A stretch of DNA of 64,000 nt, taken from an uncultured Bacteroidales bacterium (GTDB lineage: Bacteria > Bacteroidota > Bacteroidia > Bacteroidales > P3). How positions within the stretch are numbered: position 1 is the first letter of the stretch; each line of letters begins with the position of its first letter. The notes under the pieces are model-generated. The model was not told the origin of the DNA. It worked only from the letters and a program-made list of their open reading frames with translations, and ran no database searches. The position numbers were made by a program, and so were the translations under genes. The DNA lies in assembly GCA_900318835.1 (NCBI GenBank), contig ONLW01000003.1, positions 1 to 64,000 on the forward strand, in the 5' to 3' direction. Positions 1-9,049 of this stretch are shown one piece after another.

Positions 1-175
1 AGAATTGCTTGTTTTTACCTTTTGACTCGTCTTCGTGTCCTCTACATATCTACATATGCAGATTGACACACGCTATCTCTATCTTCTCATCCGTTTCAAA
101 CAACTTTCGCTTTCTCTCTAGTTATCAACATCTTTTTCAACATGTTGTTTCCTGTCGAAAGCGGATGCAAAAGTA
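1..175 (-). promoter_or_regulatory. Leftward stable-RNA-type promoter and leader (possible rRNA operon leader)
   Basis: Read on the minus strand, a Bacteroidota -7 box TACTTTTG (175 to 168) is followed by GCATCCGCTTTC. The tRNA-Gln gene at 54894 has the same arrangement (TACTTTTG then GCACCCGCTTTC at 54812-54830). The 160 bases transcribed to the left hold no credible reading frame and end in A-rich sequence at the window edge. The shared promoter plus G+C-rich start region suggests a stable RNA operon, possibly rRNA, just outside the window. The box is seen; the operon is inference. Confidence 0.4.
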
Positions 176-427
176 CAACCTTTTTTCAAACTACCAAAAT
201 ATTTTTTCAAAAAAAATTCATCATTAAATATAAAACAATGGAAAACAGAGATATCCAAAATAAAAAAAAATTCATATCAGACAAAAATTCCAATGCAAAA
301 TGCTCTCAAGAAAGCAAAAATCATCCATTTTTTAGGACAAAACGGCTCAAAAAATCTACAAAAAGGCGATTATAAAATATATTACTGAAAATCAACAATA
401 TAACATATCACACAAAGACAATGGCAA
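176..427. other. A+T-rich intergenic stretch with no supported gene
   Basis: Very A+T-rich sequence with homopolymer runs. A 45-codon frame starting at 238 is lysine-rich, low in complexity and has no promoter or recognisable product, so no gene is called. Confidence 0.5.
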
Positions 428-514
428 GTAGCACCTAACTACCTATAAACCACCTATCAACGCCTTACCAACTCCTACCATAGTGGGAGATGATAGGGTG
501 ACGGTAGGTGGAGG
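428..514. repeat. Intergenic palindromic repeat with 11-bp phased units, copy 1
   Basis: Imperfect palindrome centred near 480. Both arms read outward as degenerate 11-bp units such as TAGGAGTTGGT and AGGTAGTTAGG. Same family as the copies at 8941, 18551, 30699 and 50404; this is the most diverged copy. Confidence 0.75.
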
Positions 515-611
515 GTACAAAAAAAAGGAACTTCAAGTGTAAGGGTGATGAGCGGAAAACCAAACATAAATAATTTTTAAAGAATAATATAATATAATAA
601 AGAAAAATAAG

Positions 612-619
612 TATATTTG
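612..619 (+). promoter_or_regulatory. Promoter -7 element TATATTTG for the 2707-aa T9SS protein
   Basis: Matches TAnnTTTG and is followed by a leader of about 175 bases before the ATG at 801. No clear TTTG -33 box was seen. It is the only good match between the repeat at 428 and the gene. Confidence 0.5.
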
Positions 620-625
620 CAGACT

Positions 626-709
626 GGATTCCTTAGGGGAAGAACTACTCATTTATCTAATCTACTATAGATTACATAAAAATTAAGGTTTTCTTCCTAA
701 AGATAATCC
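626..709 (+). promoter_or_regulatory. Structured 5' leader: nested stem-loops
   Basis: Bases 626-644 (GGATTCCTTAGGGGAAGAA) are largely complementary to 691-709. Inside that loop a perfect 7-bp hairpin TAATCTA-cta-TAGATTA sits at 658-674. The fold would form in the transcript between the promoter at 612 and the start codon at 801. A regulatory role is inference; no known riboswitch class was recognised. Confidence 0.35.
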
Positions 710-741
710 ACATAAAAGCACTCTTTTTTAACAGAAAAAAG

Positions 742-777
742 GAAAATGGAAACGGCGTCATCGAAGTGACCAGATAA
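742..777 (+). pseudogene. Remnant of a T9SS type B C-terminal tail
   Basis: In one frame these bases read ENGNGVIEVTR followed by TAA (775-777). The gene that follows ends in KRNGVIEVIR and TAA at 8924. The DNA is also alike: 32 bases from 751 match those from 8902 with about five differences. This looks like the 3' tip of a deleted or recombined paralogue directly upstream of the intact gene. Nothing further upstream resembles the domain. Confidence 0.45.
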
Positions 778-800
778 CAACCAAAAGAAAAGTATAAATA

Positions 801-3800
801 ATGAAACTATACACCACAATAAAGATATTCATCCTCATCGGCATCCTGCTGGCCGGAAACGCAGTAACAGCGCAAATCTGCATCATGCAGAACGGCCAAA
901 CAATCGAGATTGACGCCTGCGAGAATCCCTCGGGCATTATCTATGACAATGGTGGCCCGAATACAGACTACGCGAACAACTTTGACGGGTATGTAATCAT
1001 CCACGCATCGGCTGGGCTGACCATCAGTCTGACTGGAATCTACTCCACCGAACCCGGCCGCGACAAACTGACCATTCAAGATGGTACTACCACCCTTCTC
1101 AACGAAGCCTCAGGCTCTGATTCCGTCAATGTCAGCTCCACTACAGGGCAAATCATCATACGGTTTCATACCGACGGTTCGGTTGTCTGCTCTGGCTTCG
1201 AACTTGAATGGAACGTCAGCGGTATCGGAGACCTTTGCGCCAACCCTGTCAGCGCCCTCGACACCACCACCGTTTCTCCAACCGCCATCGCCCTTTCATG
1301 GTCCGCGCCAAACACCGCCGGACCCTTCACTGTCGTCTGCGGTGACCAAACCTTCCGTAATATCACCACCAACAGCTACACCATCTCTAACCTCAATCCA
1401 AGCACCACCTACAATATCGCCGTTGTAGCCTCCGCCTCAGAGAGCAACCGCTGCTGTGCCGACCGCATGATAGTACGAACAGCATGTGGAAATGCTTCGT
1501 TGCCGTTTGGCGAAGGATTCGAGGGAATGGCAGAAGGCTGCTTCCCCTCATGCTGGCTACAGGTGGTCAACTTTGACGACGAAGACTATCTCCCTCAAGT
1601 CGTCACCACACAACACAATAGCGGGACACGCTCCCTATTGCTCAGTTGTGGCAACTCGGAAAGCTCCGGTCACTTCGGAATCGTAGCGACACCCCCTTTG
1701 GAAGGGGTGGGGTCTCATACCGTACGCCTCATGCTACGTGCCAGCCACTCTGGCGTCTACGTCGAGTTCGGCACCTGCGATAGTGCCGGAACAGACTACA
1801 ACCAATATGGTTTCACTGTTTCGCAAGGGCGGTATATCTACAACACCTCAGAGTGGCAAGAATACCGCATCACATGGAACTCTCTCTCCAACGGGCGACG
1901 TCTTGCCCTCCGCATGCAACAATCACAACAGGGCAACATAGGGAGCCGTCTTTACATTGACGACATGGGAATAGAAAACTGCGGAGTCGACTCTGTCCGC
2001 ACCATGCATGTGGAATATGACCAGCTGGACCTCCTTTGGAGCACCTATGGGAACCCCACCTGCAACATAGGAGTGCGCCGGGAAGGAGCTGTAGCCGACA
2101 CGCTCAACATAACTAATGCCACCTCGCCGCTCCACATCTCGGGTTTGTCAGCCGACACGCGCTACACATTCACCGTCTATCCATCGTGCAGTGGATCACT
2201 TAACATCAGCCGCAGCATCACAGCCCGTACTGCCGTCATGCCGACAGCGGCCGACGGCTATTGTTCCAACTTCAGCCAAAGTGCGGATCTATCTAGTGAA
2301 TGGACATACACTGTGATACAGCATGCCTGCGGTGTTAGATTTACAAAAGGTAACCGTTGCGTAAGTGTACATGATGGCTGTAGCGGTGCCGACGCTATCA
2401 TGGCCAGTGAGCGCCTGATAGGGTTGGCGGGCAAACAGGTGGCAGTCACTTTCAGTGGATACAACAATGGGGCTATGATTATTCTGGGCACCATGATGCA
2501 CCCAGACGATCCGACAACCTTCGTACCACTAGACACCGCTTATGCCGATGGCAGTCGTCATACGATGACAGCCACGGTACCCGCAGCATCGACCGGTCGA
2601 CATATTGCCTTGCGATTCAAGAATCCTGGGTGGTATATTGAATTCAATATTCACTCGGTGAGTTGCTCCAACTGCGCATTGGAGGAGGATGTGGTTCTGC
2701 ACCGCCGTGGAACGACAATGGAAATCTCTTGGGCTCAAACCTATAGTTCTGTACTTGTCCAGTATGGGCCACGCGACTTTGCACTTGGCACAGGTATCAT
2801 CGACACTTTCTACAACACTTCCCGCGGCACCATTCGCAACCTCACACCCAACACAGAATATGACCTCTTCATCTACCGCCCCTGCCAGACTCCCTGCGAG
2901 GATATGCGTTATACGCGCAGAACAGCCATGCAAGACTACCCTCTTCCATACTGTGAGAACTTCAACCTACTGAATAACAACGCATGGTATGAGGGGTCGG
3001 GAGACTGGAGACGTCTACGGGAGCTAAACGGACGGCCTGAGTTCAATGGACACCCCTTTTACGGAGACGCCGGGCAAACAATGAACATGTCTTCGTGGGG
3101 ATTCAATTGGGACTACTACTCTATGGCCATGTTGCCGGACGTGGAGGTTGATAGCAACACAGTGCTCAGTTTTTACATCTTTGATCAAGCCCCCCAGTCA
3201 ACCATCATTGTCGGTGTTGTTCCCGAAAACAACGAATGGCAGTATGAGCACTTCCAAGTGCTTGACACTATCCATATCAACGCCTACAACCAACGTCGTC
3301 ATTACAACTACCTGTTACGTCCAAGCGACACACTTTTCAACCAACGCCTAGTACTAGCCTATCAGCACCCTTACGAATATTCTTACTACAACTGCTATAT
3401 TGACGAGCTCCAACTACAGCACCATTATTACAGCACGTTGCAGAACACCTACGCCAGCTTCGACACATTGGGTTTCAACTTAACATCCCTAGATGGTGAT
3501 GCCGACAGTGTGGTAATCACACTACTTGGCGGCGGGCAAACCCTTATCGACACACTATCACTGTCTAACATACACAATTTCGGTTTCGGCAACCTCGATA
3601 CCGGCGCGTTGTACCATTGCTACGTACGTCCGTTGGCCGAGGGATGCAACTCGTATGCAGGCTATTTCATCACCAGCAGCTATGGCAGTGGTGCTTACGG
3701 CAGTTGCTTCCCCTTCAGCTACGAACTAAGTTATGAACTGCCTTACCACTGGGCGGCAGACAGCACGACGCTCATCACCACTGGTGACTACCTGCAACTG

Positions 3801-6800
3801 CAACCCGGAGGGTCTGTTGCTATGCATCCAATAGAGAATGTGGCTAATCAAAGTTTTTCATTCCGTGCCCGTAGCAGTATCGTCGGCGACACCTTATTAT
3901 TGGGCAGCATCCCTGCTGACAGCATTTCAACCGACTCAACCCACTTTGGTCCACAAATTGCCTACTTCACACCCATTGACACCTTCGTTCTCAACACTGA
4001 CTGGCAGACCTACATGCTGAGACTGCCTACAACCGCCACCGATTCGATTCGACTCACCTTCCGTACTGATGTTGGAATAACTGATCTCGACGAGATAGAA
4101 ATCACAGGGTGTCCTATTGTACATTTCACTGTTGACGGCAACAGTATAGTTTGTACCCTTGACGACGATCAGGTTACGAATTATTACCTAACCTTGACCG
4201 ATAGTGCAGAGACAGACCAGCGTGTCATATACGTGGAAAGTAACCCTTACCGAATCAACGGACTGCACATGGACGCGCGGTACGACCTTTCATGGCATTG
4301 TCTCTATGGGCAGACAGAGTGCCGTCCCACCGTTAGTGTGCGCACCGGCGGACTCATTCCCCTTCCCTACTGTGAGGATTTCAATGTTGGTATGGGAGGA
4401 AGCCTCAGCGTGCCGCCAACGTGGACCTTTATCAAGAATAATGCCAACGACCAAGTGAGACTTGACACCTGGGGTCCATCTCTCCAAATGCAGCCCTACT
4501 ACAACCGCTGGATGTATGCCGTGCTGCCTCAGTTGGACGTCGACTCAGTCCTTTCACTACATGGATACCTCTACACCTGGACTCCCGGAGCAGTGCAAAT
4601 CGGTGTAATGAACAATGCCACCGACACGGCATCGTTCATCCCGCTATGGACATCAAGCAATAACGACTGGCAACGGCCAGAGGTAGAATTGTCGGGCTAT
4701 ACCGACAAACGTGTAGCCATCCGCACACGTGCCGACATGCGACTTTGGAATTTGCACCTATACGACTATCCCCTAGCCAAAGTGTCACTGATTGCCCATC
4801 GTCATTTCAAGATAACCACTGATTATCCAAGCCCCTATTGGCTGCACTACCGCAGCACATGGGGAACCGGAGACACCCTGTTCCATGTCGACACCTCTGC
4901 GTTCTACATCCATGACACCAACATCACCAACGACAACTATGCCTATATCTATCAAACCGACTCGGCTGGCCATACCTGTGAGAACGACAAGCAATACTAT
5001 CTTGCCAGTTACCATACCCTTCCTTATTGCGGTAATGGAACCAACCGGGCATTTTCATACCAAGCTTATGGGCATTCCGGCGTTGATAATCGCCATAGCT
5101 ACTATAATGATTATCATGCAACGCTAAATGGAGATTATTCCCGATTCTATGGACAGTCCTCCAGTTGGTCTGTGCTGCACGAACCCAATATTGATTCTTT
5201 GAAGAATCTTGGTATGAAACTACACTACGATGCAGGTTCACCACTCGACTCGATGGTAGTCGGTGTGATGGTCGATGCATACGATACTTCAACCTTCACA
5301 CCACTAGACACACTGGTGTACACCTTGGGCGATGACAGCCTTCAATCAAGTTTTGTGGATTTCACCTCCTATGAGGGAGATGGCCGCTGGGTGGCATTTC
5401 ACCACCTTTACAACCCCAACAGCCAGTGGTTCGACATCCATGACGTATACCTCGAGAGTTGTCCCGGTGCGATGAGCGCCACAGCCTCTTTAAGCCGATG
5501 GAACAGAGTAAAGATCAATGGAAAGAAGGTGCCATTCTATATGGAATACGGCTATGCCGACCAAGGACAGGGACACCCCGGCAACACCATCCTGCGAGTG
5601 GACTCAGTGCCAATTATCCTCACCCTTGACCCCGAGACGCGCTACGATTTCTATTTCCGCTGCGACAGTTTGAGCAACACCTGCATGCCGAAACAACAAG
5701 TGACCACACTGGCGGCACCGATGGAGCTTCCCACATGCACCGACTTCGACACCATAGCCCCCACCCAGATTCCCCGTAACTGGCAACGGCGCAACATAGA
5801 CATCGGCGTTTCGAGCGACATGCCTCATTCGGGAAGCAACAGCGTCGTTATGCCCATCGCATCCAATTCCTACCTCATCACACCCGACATCAATGTAGAC
5901 TCCATTGAGAAAGTAGCGCTCAGTCTATGGTACCGTGTAGAGGATCTTTCCGACCGCCTGGTGGTAGGTGTGATGAGTGACCCATCAGACATGTCAACGT
6001 TCTACCCTGTCCGCACTCTGGCCCCCATGGAAACCGGGGTGTGGCAGCACGGAATGGTGGAATTCAGCCTTGCTCCGACAGAGTCCCATTTCATTGCCTT
6101 GCGTGCACGCAGCAACCGTCAGGCCGGTGGGCGCAACATCTATGTCGATGACATCTATGTCACCGACTGCGCTGCCTTCGACTTCACCGTTCTGCGCCTC
6201 ACCAACAGCAGCATAGACCTCACTTGGAACCACCGTGGAACACCCAACGTCACCATTACGATGGAGGACGACGGCTTAGTGACCAATACCTATACGGGTG
6301 TTATTCCTCCTCTGCATATTGAACCACTCAACATGTTGCACTACTATACCTTCCGGTTCAACAGTGTTTGCGGAAGTTCCGATACAGGATATTGCTCAAC
6401 CAACTATACCGACAGCCTTTCGGTAGTGACTCCTGCCCCTGGCACCGGTTGCGTCAATCCCACCGACTTGGCTTCGCCTCAAGCCGTCTTCTACTACGGC
6501 AGCTATCGTAACCCATATTCACATGTCGGTGCCATCAACTATGGTTCCCTGCATCCCGATAGCCGCCACACCGTATGCTACGACACAGCTCAGCGCGACC
6601 CCCGCACCGGCAACCAGCTGCGCACCATCCCCGAAGGCTACACTTCCAGTGTACGCCTAGGCAACTGGAGCTCAAATTATTACACTCCCGAAGCAGAGGG
6701 TGTAATTTATAGTCTCTTCGTTGACACCAACACCTTCGAGTTGCTGCTGCTGCGATACGCCGCTGTCCTCCAAGACCCCCAGCATGCCGCTGAAGACCAA

Positions 6801-8924
6801 CCCCGTTTCCGCATGGAACTCCTCGACACCAACTATAATATCATAGATTCCGCCTGCACCTCCGCCGACTTCATCGCCGACCAGAATCTCGGCTGGCATT
6901 CGGCCGACGACGGAGTATTGTGGAAAGACTGGACGGCTGTCGGGGTCGACCTCAGCAACCACCACGGCCAGCAGGTCTACTTCCGACTGACAACCTACGA
7001 CTGCAATGAGGGTTCCCATTATGGCTACGCCTACTTCACCCTCGAGTGCATGTGCAAAAACATGAACACAATCTCGTGTGGCGATGTCGACAGCAATACT
7101 CTCAGTGCTCCCGAAGGATTCCACTACCGCTGGTACACCTCGCAGTCTCCCGCCACCATCAGCACCTCGCAAAGCATCACCATCCCCAGTCAGGATCTTA
7201 CCTATTACTGCGACGTATCCAAACTAGACAACCCCAATTGCCACTTCCTCATCAGCGCCTATGGCGGCACCCGCTACCCCATGGCCTCTTTCGACACATC
7301 GATGGTCATCGACAGCTGCGTGTTCTACGTCACCTTCACCAACACCAGCGGCATCTCCAACGATGGCATCACTCCCTTGGCTGGCGAAATCTGCGAAACC
7401 TCCTATTGGGACTTCGGCAACGGAACCACCTCAACCAGCCACCACGGCTATGCCGTCTACTACCTCCCCGGTACATACAACGTACGTCTCATCTCCGGTA
7501 TCGCCTACGACGCCTGTCAAGATACTACCACCATGAAACTTGTCCTCGACCTGCCACCGGGAATGGCACCTTCCGACACCACTCAGGCTTCAATATGCGA
7601 CAATCAGTCGTTTACATATTACACAAACACCTATACCGACCCCGGCACCTACTACCACGCCGTCCCCATTCCGGCAAGCACCTGTGACAGCATCAATGTA
7701 TTGTATCTGGAGGTACGTTCCACCTCTATCGAAGACACTGTCGCCACCGTGTGTGACAGCATTCAATGGCATGGCAACTCCTACTTCGCCACTGCCGACA
7801 GCCTCACGGCTCTCGTCGGGCTCAACAGCGCCCTCTGTGACAGCACCTTGCGGCTATCGCTTACGGTGAACTACTCCTACGAAACCAACGACAGCATTAT
7901 TGTCTGTCCCCGCCAACCCTATCTCTACGAAGGTGTCGACTATGGCGGGCCCATTGCATTCCCCAGCCCTCATCTCACCATCCACAACTGCGACTCCCTC
8001 GTTCACGTAACACTCTATCCCTCCAACCCGCTCTTCCCCGCCCCTCCTATCATCAGCACCGACTCATCTCTCTGGTTCTCAGTCGACACTCTACTCCTCG
8101 GCTGCAACCCACAACCCCTCTGGCTCCACGACACATCCATCGCTATCTCCTCCTCTTGGACCGTCTGGAATATCGACGACTCCAGCCACACTTTCTCCTC
8201 CAGCCAACAATTCTTCCACCCTCTCCTCGACACTACCGGAATCTTTGCCCTCCAACTCATTACCACCAGCGACGAAGGATGCGTCGACACTCTCCAGCGC
8301 GACTCCGTCCTCTGGATCTTCCCATCCCCCACCGCCAACTTCTTCTGGTCGCCATCACGTCTCTCCATCCACAACCCGGAAGCTCAATTCTATAATAGTA
8401 CTTCCCCCGACACCTGCTCCTACCTCTGGCTCTTCCCACTCGACCCCAACGCCAACTCCTTCGACACCTCCTTCACCGTCGACCCATTTTACTCCTGGGA
8501 GGTGAACTCCGACACTGGCGGCTACCCCGTGGAACTCATTGCCTACCAGACTCATCTCATTCCTCGAGACCCCAAGTTCACCATCATTGACACACTCGTC
8601 TGCACCGATACAACCACCATCCCCGTCACCATCGTCAACACCTACCTACAGTTCCCCAACTCCGTCACTCCCAATGGCGACGGCAACAACGACATCTGGA
8701 AGGTTGTCAACCTCCTGGAGATGGGCGAATACTCAATGAACGAACTCTGGATCTACGACCGCTGGGGAGCCCCGGTCTACCATGTCAAAAACATCTCAAA
8801 AGAATCCGACTTCTGGGACCCCAATGACACCCACTCACCCGACGGCACCTACTACTTCCGATTCCTCGCCAAGAACACCTTTGGCGTGGTGAAACGCAAC
8901 GGCGTCATCGAGGTGATAAGGTAA
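801..8924 (+). CDS. Giant secreted T9SS cargo protein (2707 aa): fibronectin-like and PKD modules, type B C-terminal sorting domain
   Basis: An N-terminal signal peptide ends near residue 26 (GNAVTAQ). Residues about 28-140 resemble a CUB-like fold. Then come repeated modules opening with LPYCENFN- or LPTCTDFD-type motifs followed by lectin/MAM-like beta segments (for example VVGVMSDPSDMSTFYP), alternating with fibronectin-like segments (NTEYDLFIYRPC, ETRYDFYFRCD). A PKD-like domain (YWDFGNGTTSTSHHG) lies near residue 2200 and Cys/Asp/Ser-rich repeats follow. The last 90 residues (FPNSVTPNGDGNNDIWKV ... WDPNDTHSPDGTYYFRF) form the gliding-motility-associated, type B T9SS sorting domain. Known for the family: such domains direct export through the SprA translocon and surface attachment or release. 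Adhesin versus carbohydrate-binding role is not clear; no catalytic domain was recognised. It is transcribed alone and ends in the repeat shared with a convergent operon. Confidence 0.88.
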   Translation: MKLYTTIKIFILIGILLAGNAVTAQICIMQNGQTIEIDACENPSGIIYDNGGPNTDYANNFDGYVIIHASAGLTISLTGIYSTEPGRDKLTIQDGTTTLLNEASGSDSVNVSSTTGQIIIRFHTDGSVVCSGFELEWNVSGIGDLCANPVSALDTTTVSPTAIALSWSAPNTAGPFTVVCGDQTFRNITTNSYTISNLNPSTTYNIAVVASASESNRCCADRMIVRTACGNASLPFGEGFEGMAEGCFPSCWLQVVNFDDEDYLPQVVTTQHNSGTRSLLLSCGNSESSGHFGIVATPPLEGVGSHTVRLMLRASHSGVYVEFGTCDSAGTDYNQYGFTVSQGRYIYNTSEWQEYRITWNSLSNGRRLALRMQQSQQGNIGSRLYIDDMGIENCGVDSVRTMHVEYDQLDLLWSTYGNPTCNIGVRREGAVADTLNITNATSPLHISGLSADTRYTFTVYPSCSGSLNISRSITARTAVMPTAADGYCSNFSQSADLSSEWTYTVIQHACGVRFTKGNRCVSVHDGCSGADAIMASERLIGLAGKQVAVTFSGYNNGAMIILGTMMHPDDPTTFVPLDTAYADGSRHTMTATVPAASTGRHIALRFKNPGWYIEFNIHSVSCSNCALEEDVVLHRRGTTMEISWAQTYSSVLVQYGPRDFALGTGIIDTFYNTSRGTIRNLTPNTEYDLFIYRPCQTPCEDMRYTRRTAMQDYPLPYCENFNLLNNNAWYEGSGDWRRLRELNGRPEFNGHPFYGDAGQTMNMSSWGFNWDYYSMAMLPDVEVDSNTVLSFYIFDQAPQSTIIVGVVPENNEWQYEHFQVLDTIHINAYNQRRHYNYLLRPSDTLFNQRLVLAYQHPYEYSYYNCYIDELQLQHHYYSTLQNTYASFDTLGFNLTSLDGDADSVVITLLGGGQTLIDTLSLSNIHNFGFGNLDTGALYHCYVRPLAEGCNSYAGYFITSSYGSGAYGSCFPFSYELSYELPYHWAADSTTLITTGDYLQLQPGGSVAMHPIENVANQSFSFRARSSIVGDTLLLGSIPADSISTDSTHFGPQIAYFTPIDTFVLNTDWQTYMLRLPTTATDSIRLTFRTDVGITDLDEIEITGCPIVHFTVDGNSIVCTLDDDQVTNYYLTLTDSAETDQRVIYVESNPYRINGLHMDARYDLSWHCLYGQTECRPTVSVRTGGLIPLPYCEDFNVGMGGSLSVPPTWTFIKNNANDQVRLDTWGPSLQMQPYYNRWMYAVLPQLDVDSVLSLHGYLYTWTPGAVQIGVMNNATDTASFIPLWTSSNNDWQRPEVELSGYTDKRVAIRTRADMRLWNLHLYDYPLAKVSLIAHRHFKITTDYPSPYWLHYRSTWGTGDTLFHVDTSAFYIHDTNITNDNYAYIYQTDSAGHTCENDKQYYLASYHTLPYCGNGTNRAFSYQAYGHSGVDNRHSYYNDYHATLNGDYSRFYGQSSSWSVLHEPNIDSLKNLGMKLHYDAGSPLDSMVVGVMVDAYDTSTFTPLDTLVYTLGDDSLQSSFVDFTSYEGDGRWVAFHHLYNPNSQWFDIHDVYLESCPGAMSATASLSRWNRVKINGKKVPFYMEYGYADQGQGHPGNTILRVDSVPIILTLDPETRYDFYFRCDSLSNTCMPKQQVTTLAAPMELPTCTDFDTIAPTQIPRNWQRRNIDIGVSSDMPHSGSNSVVMPIASNSYLITPDINVDSIEKVALSLWYRVEDLSDRLVVGVMSDPSDMSTFYPVRTLAPMETGVWQHGMVEFSLAPTESHFIALRARSNRQAGGRNIYVDDIYVTDCAAFDFTVLRLTNSSIDLTWNHRGTPNVTITMEDDGLVTNTYTGVIPPLHIEPLNMLHYYTFRFNSVCGSSDTGYCSTNYTDSLSVVTPAPGTGCVNPTDLASPQAVFYYGSYRNPYSHVGAINYGSLHPDSRHTVCYDTAQRDPRTGNQLRTIPEGYTSSVRLGNWSSNYYTPEAEGVIYSLFVDTNTFELLLLRYAAVLQDPQHAAEDQPRFRMELLDTNYNIIDSACTSADFIADQNLGWHSADDGVLWKDWTAVGVDLSNHHGQQVYFRLTTYDCNEGSHYGYAYFTLECMCKNMNTISCGDVDSNTLSAPEGFHYRWYTSQSPATISTSQSITIPSQDLTYYCDVSKLDNPNCHFLISAYGGTRYPMASFDTSMVIDSCVFYVTFTNTSGISNDGITPLAGEICETSYWDFGNGTTSTSHHGYAVYYLPGTYNVRLISGIAYDACQDTTTMKLVLDLPPGMAPSDTTQASICDNQSFTYYTNTYTDPGTYYHAVPIPASTCDSINVLYLEVRSTSIEDTVATVCDSIQWHGNSYFATADSLTALVGLNSALCDSTLRLSLTVNYSYETNDSIIVCPRQPYLYEGVDYGGPIAFPSPHLTIHNCDSLVHVTLYPSNPLFPAPPIISTDSSLWFSVDTLLLGCNPQPLWLHDTSIAISSSWTVWNIDDSSHTFSSSQQFFHPLLDTTGIFALQLITTSDEGCVDTLQRDSVLWIFPSPTANFFWSPSRLSIHNPEAQFYNSTSPDTCSYLWLFPLDPNANSFDTSFTVDPFYSWEVNSDTGGYPVELIAYQTHLIPRDPKFTIIDTLVCTDTTTIPVTIVNTYLQFPNSVTPNGDGNNDIWKVVNLLEMGEYSMNELWIYDRWGAPVYHVKNISKESDFWDPNDTHSPDGTYYFRFLAKNTFGVVKRNGVIEVIR
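1688..1712. repeat. Small in-frame palindrome ACCCCCTT-tgg-AAGGGGT
   Basis: The hairpin-forming segment encodes ATPPLEGVG within the giant protein. C-rich and G-rich arms and proline/leucine-rich translation resemble the larger palindromic insertion in the GH20 gene at 10741. Relationship to that element is inference. Confidence 0.35.
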
Positions 8925-8940
8925 CACCCCCTAAAGACTT

Positions 8941-9038
8941 TTACCTTACCAACACCCTATCAAGTCCTAACCAACTCCTACCATGGTAGGAGTTGGTTAG
9001 GACTTGATAGGTGATTGATAGGCATTTAGCACCTACCG
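8941..9038. repeat. Intergenic palindromic repeat with 11-bp phased units, copy 2
   Basis: The core CTCCTACCATGGTAGGAG (8975-8992) is a perfect palindrome. The arms extend as 11-bp units, for example TAGGACTTGAT and AGGTGATTGAT, on both sides. It fills the gap between two convergent genes (stops at 8924 and 9050), so the hairpin may also act as a bidirectional transcription stop. Confidence 0.85.
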
Positions 9039-9049
9039 TATAGAAGGGG

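Noticed and set aside
238-375. A 45-codon lysine-rich frame in the left intergenic region
   Set aside because: Low complexity, no promoter at the right distance, no recognisable product.
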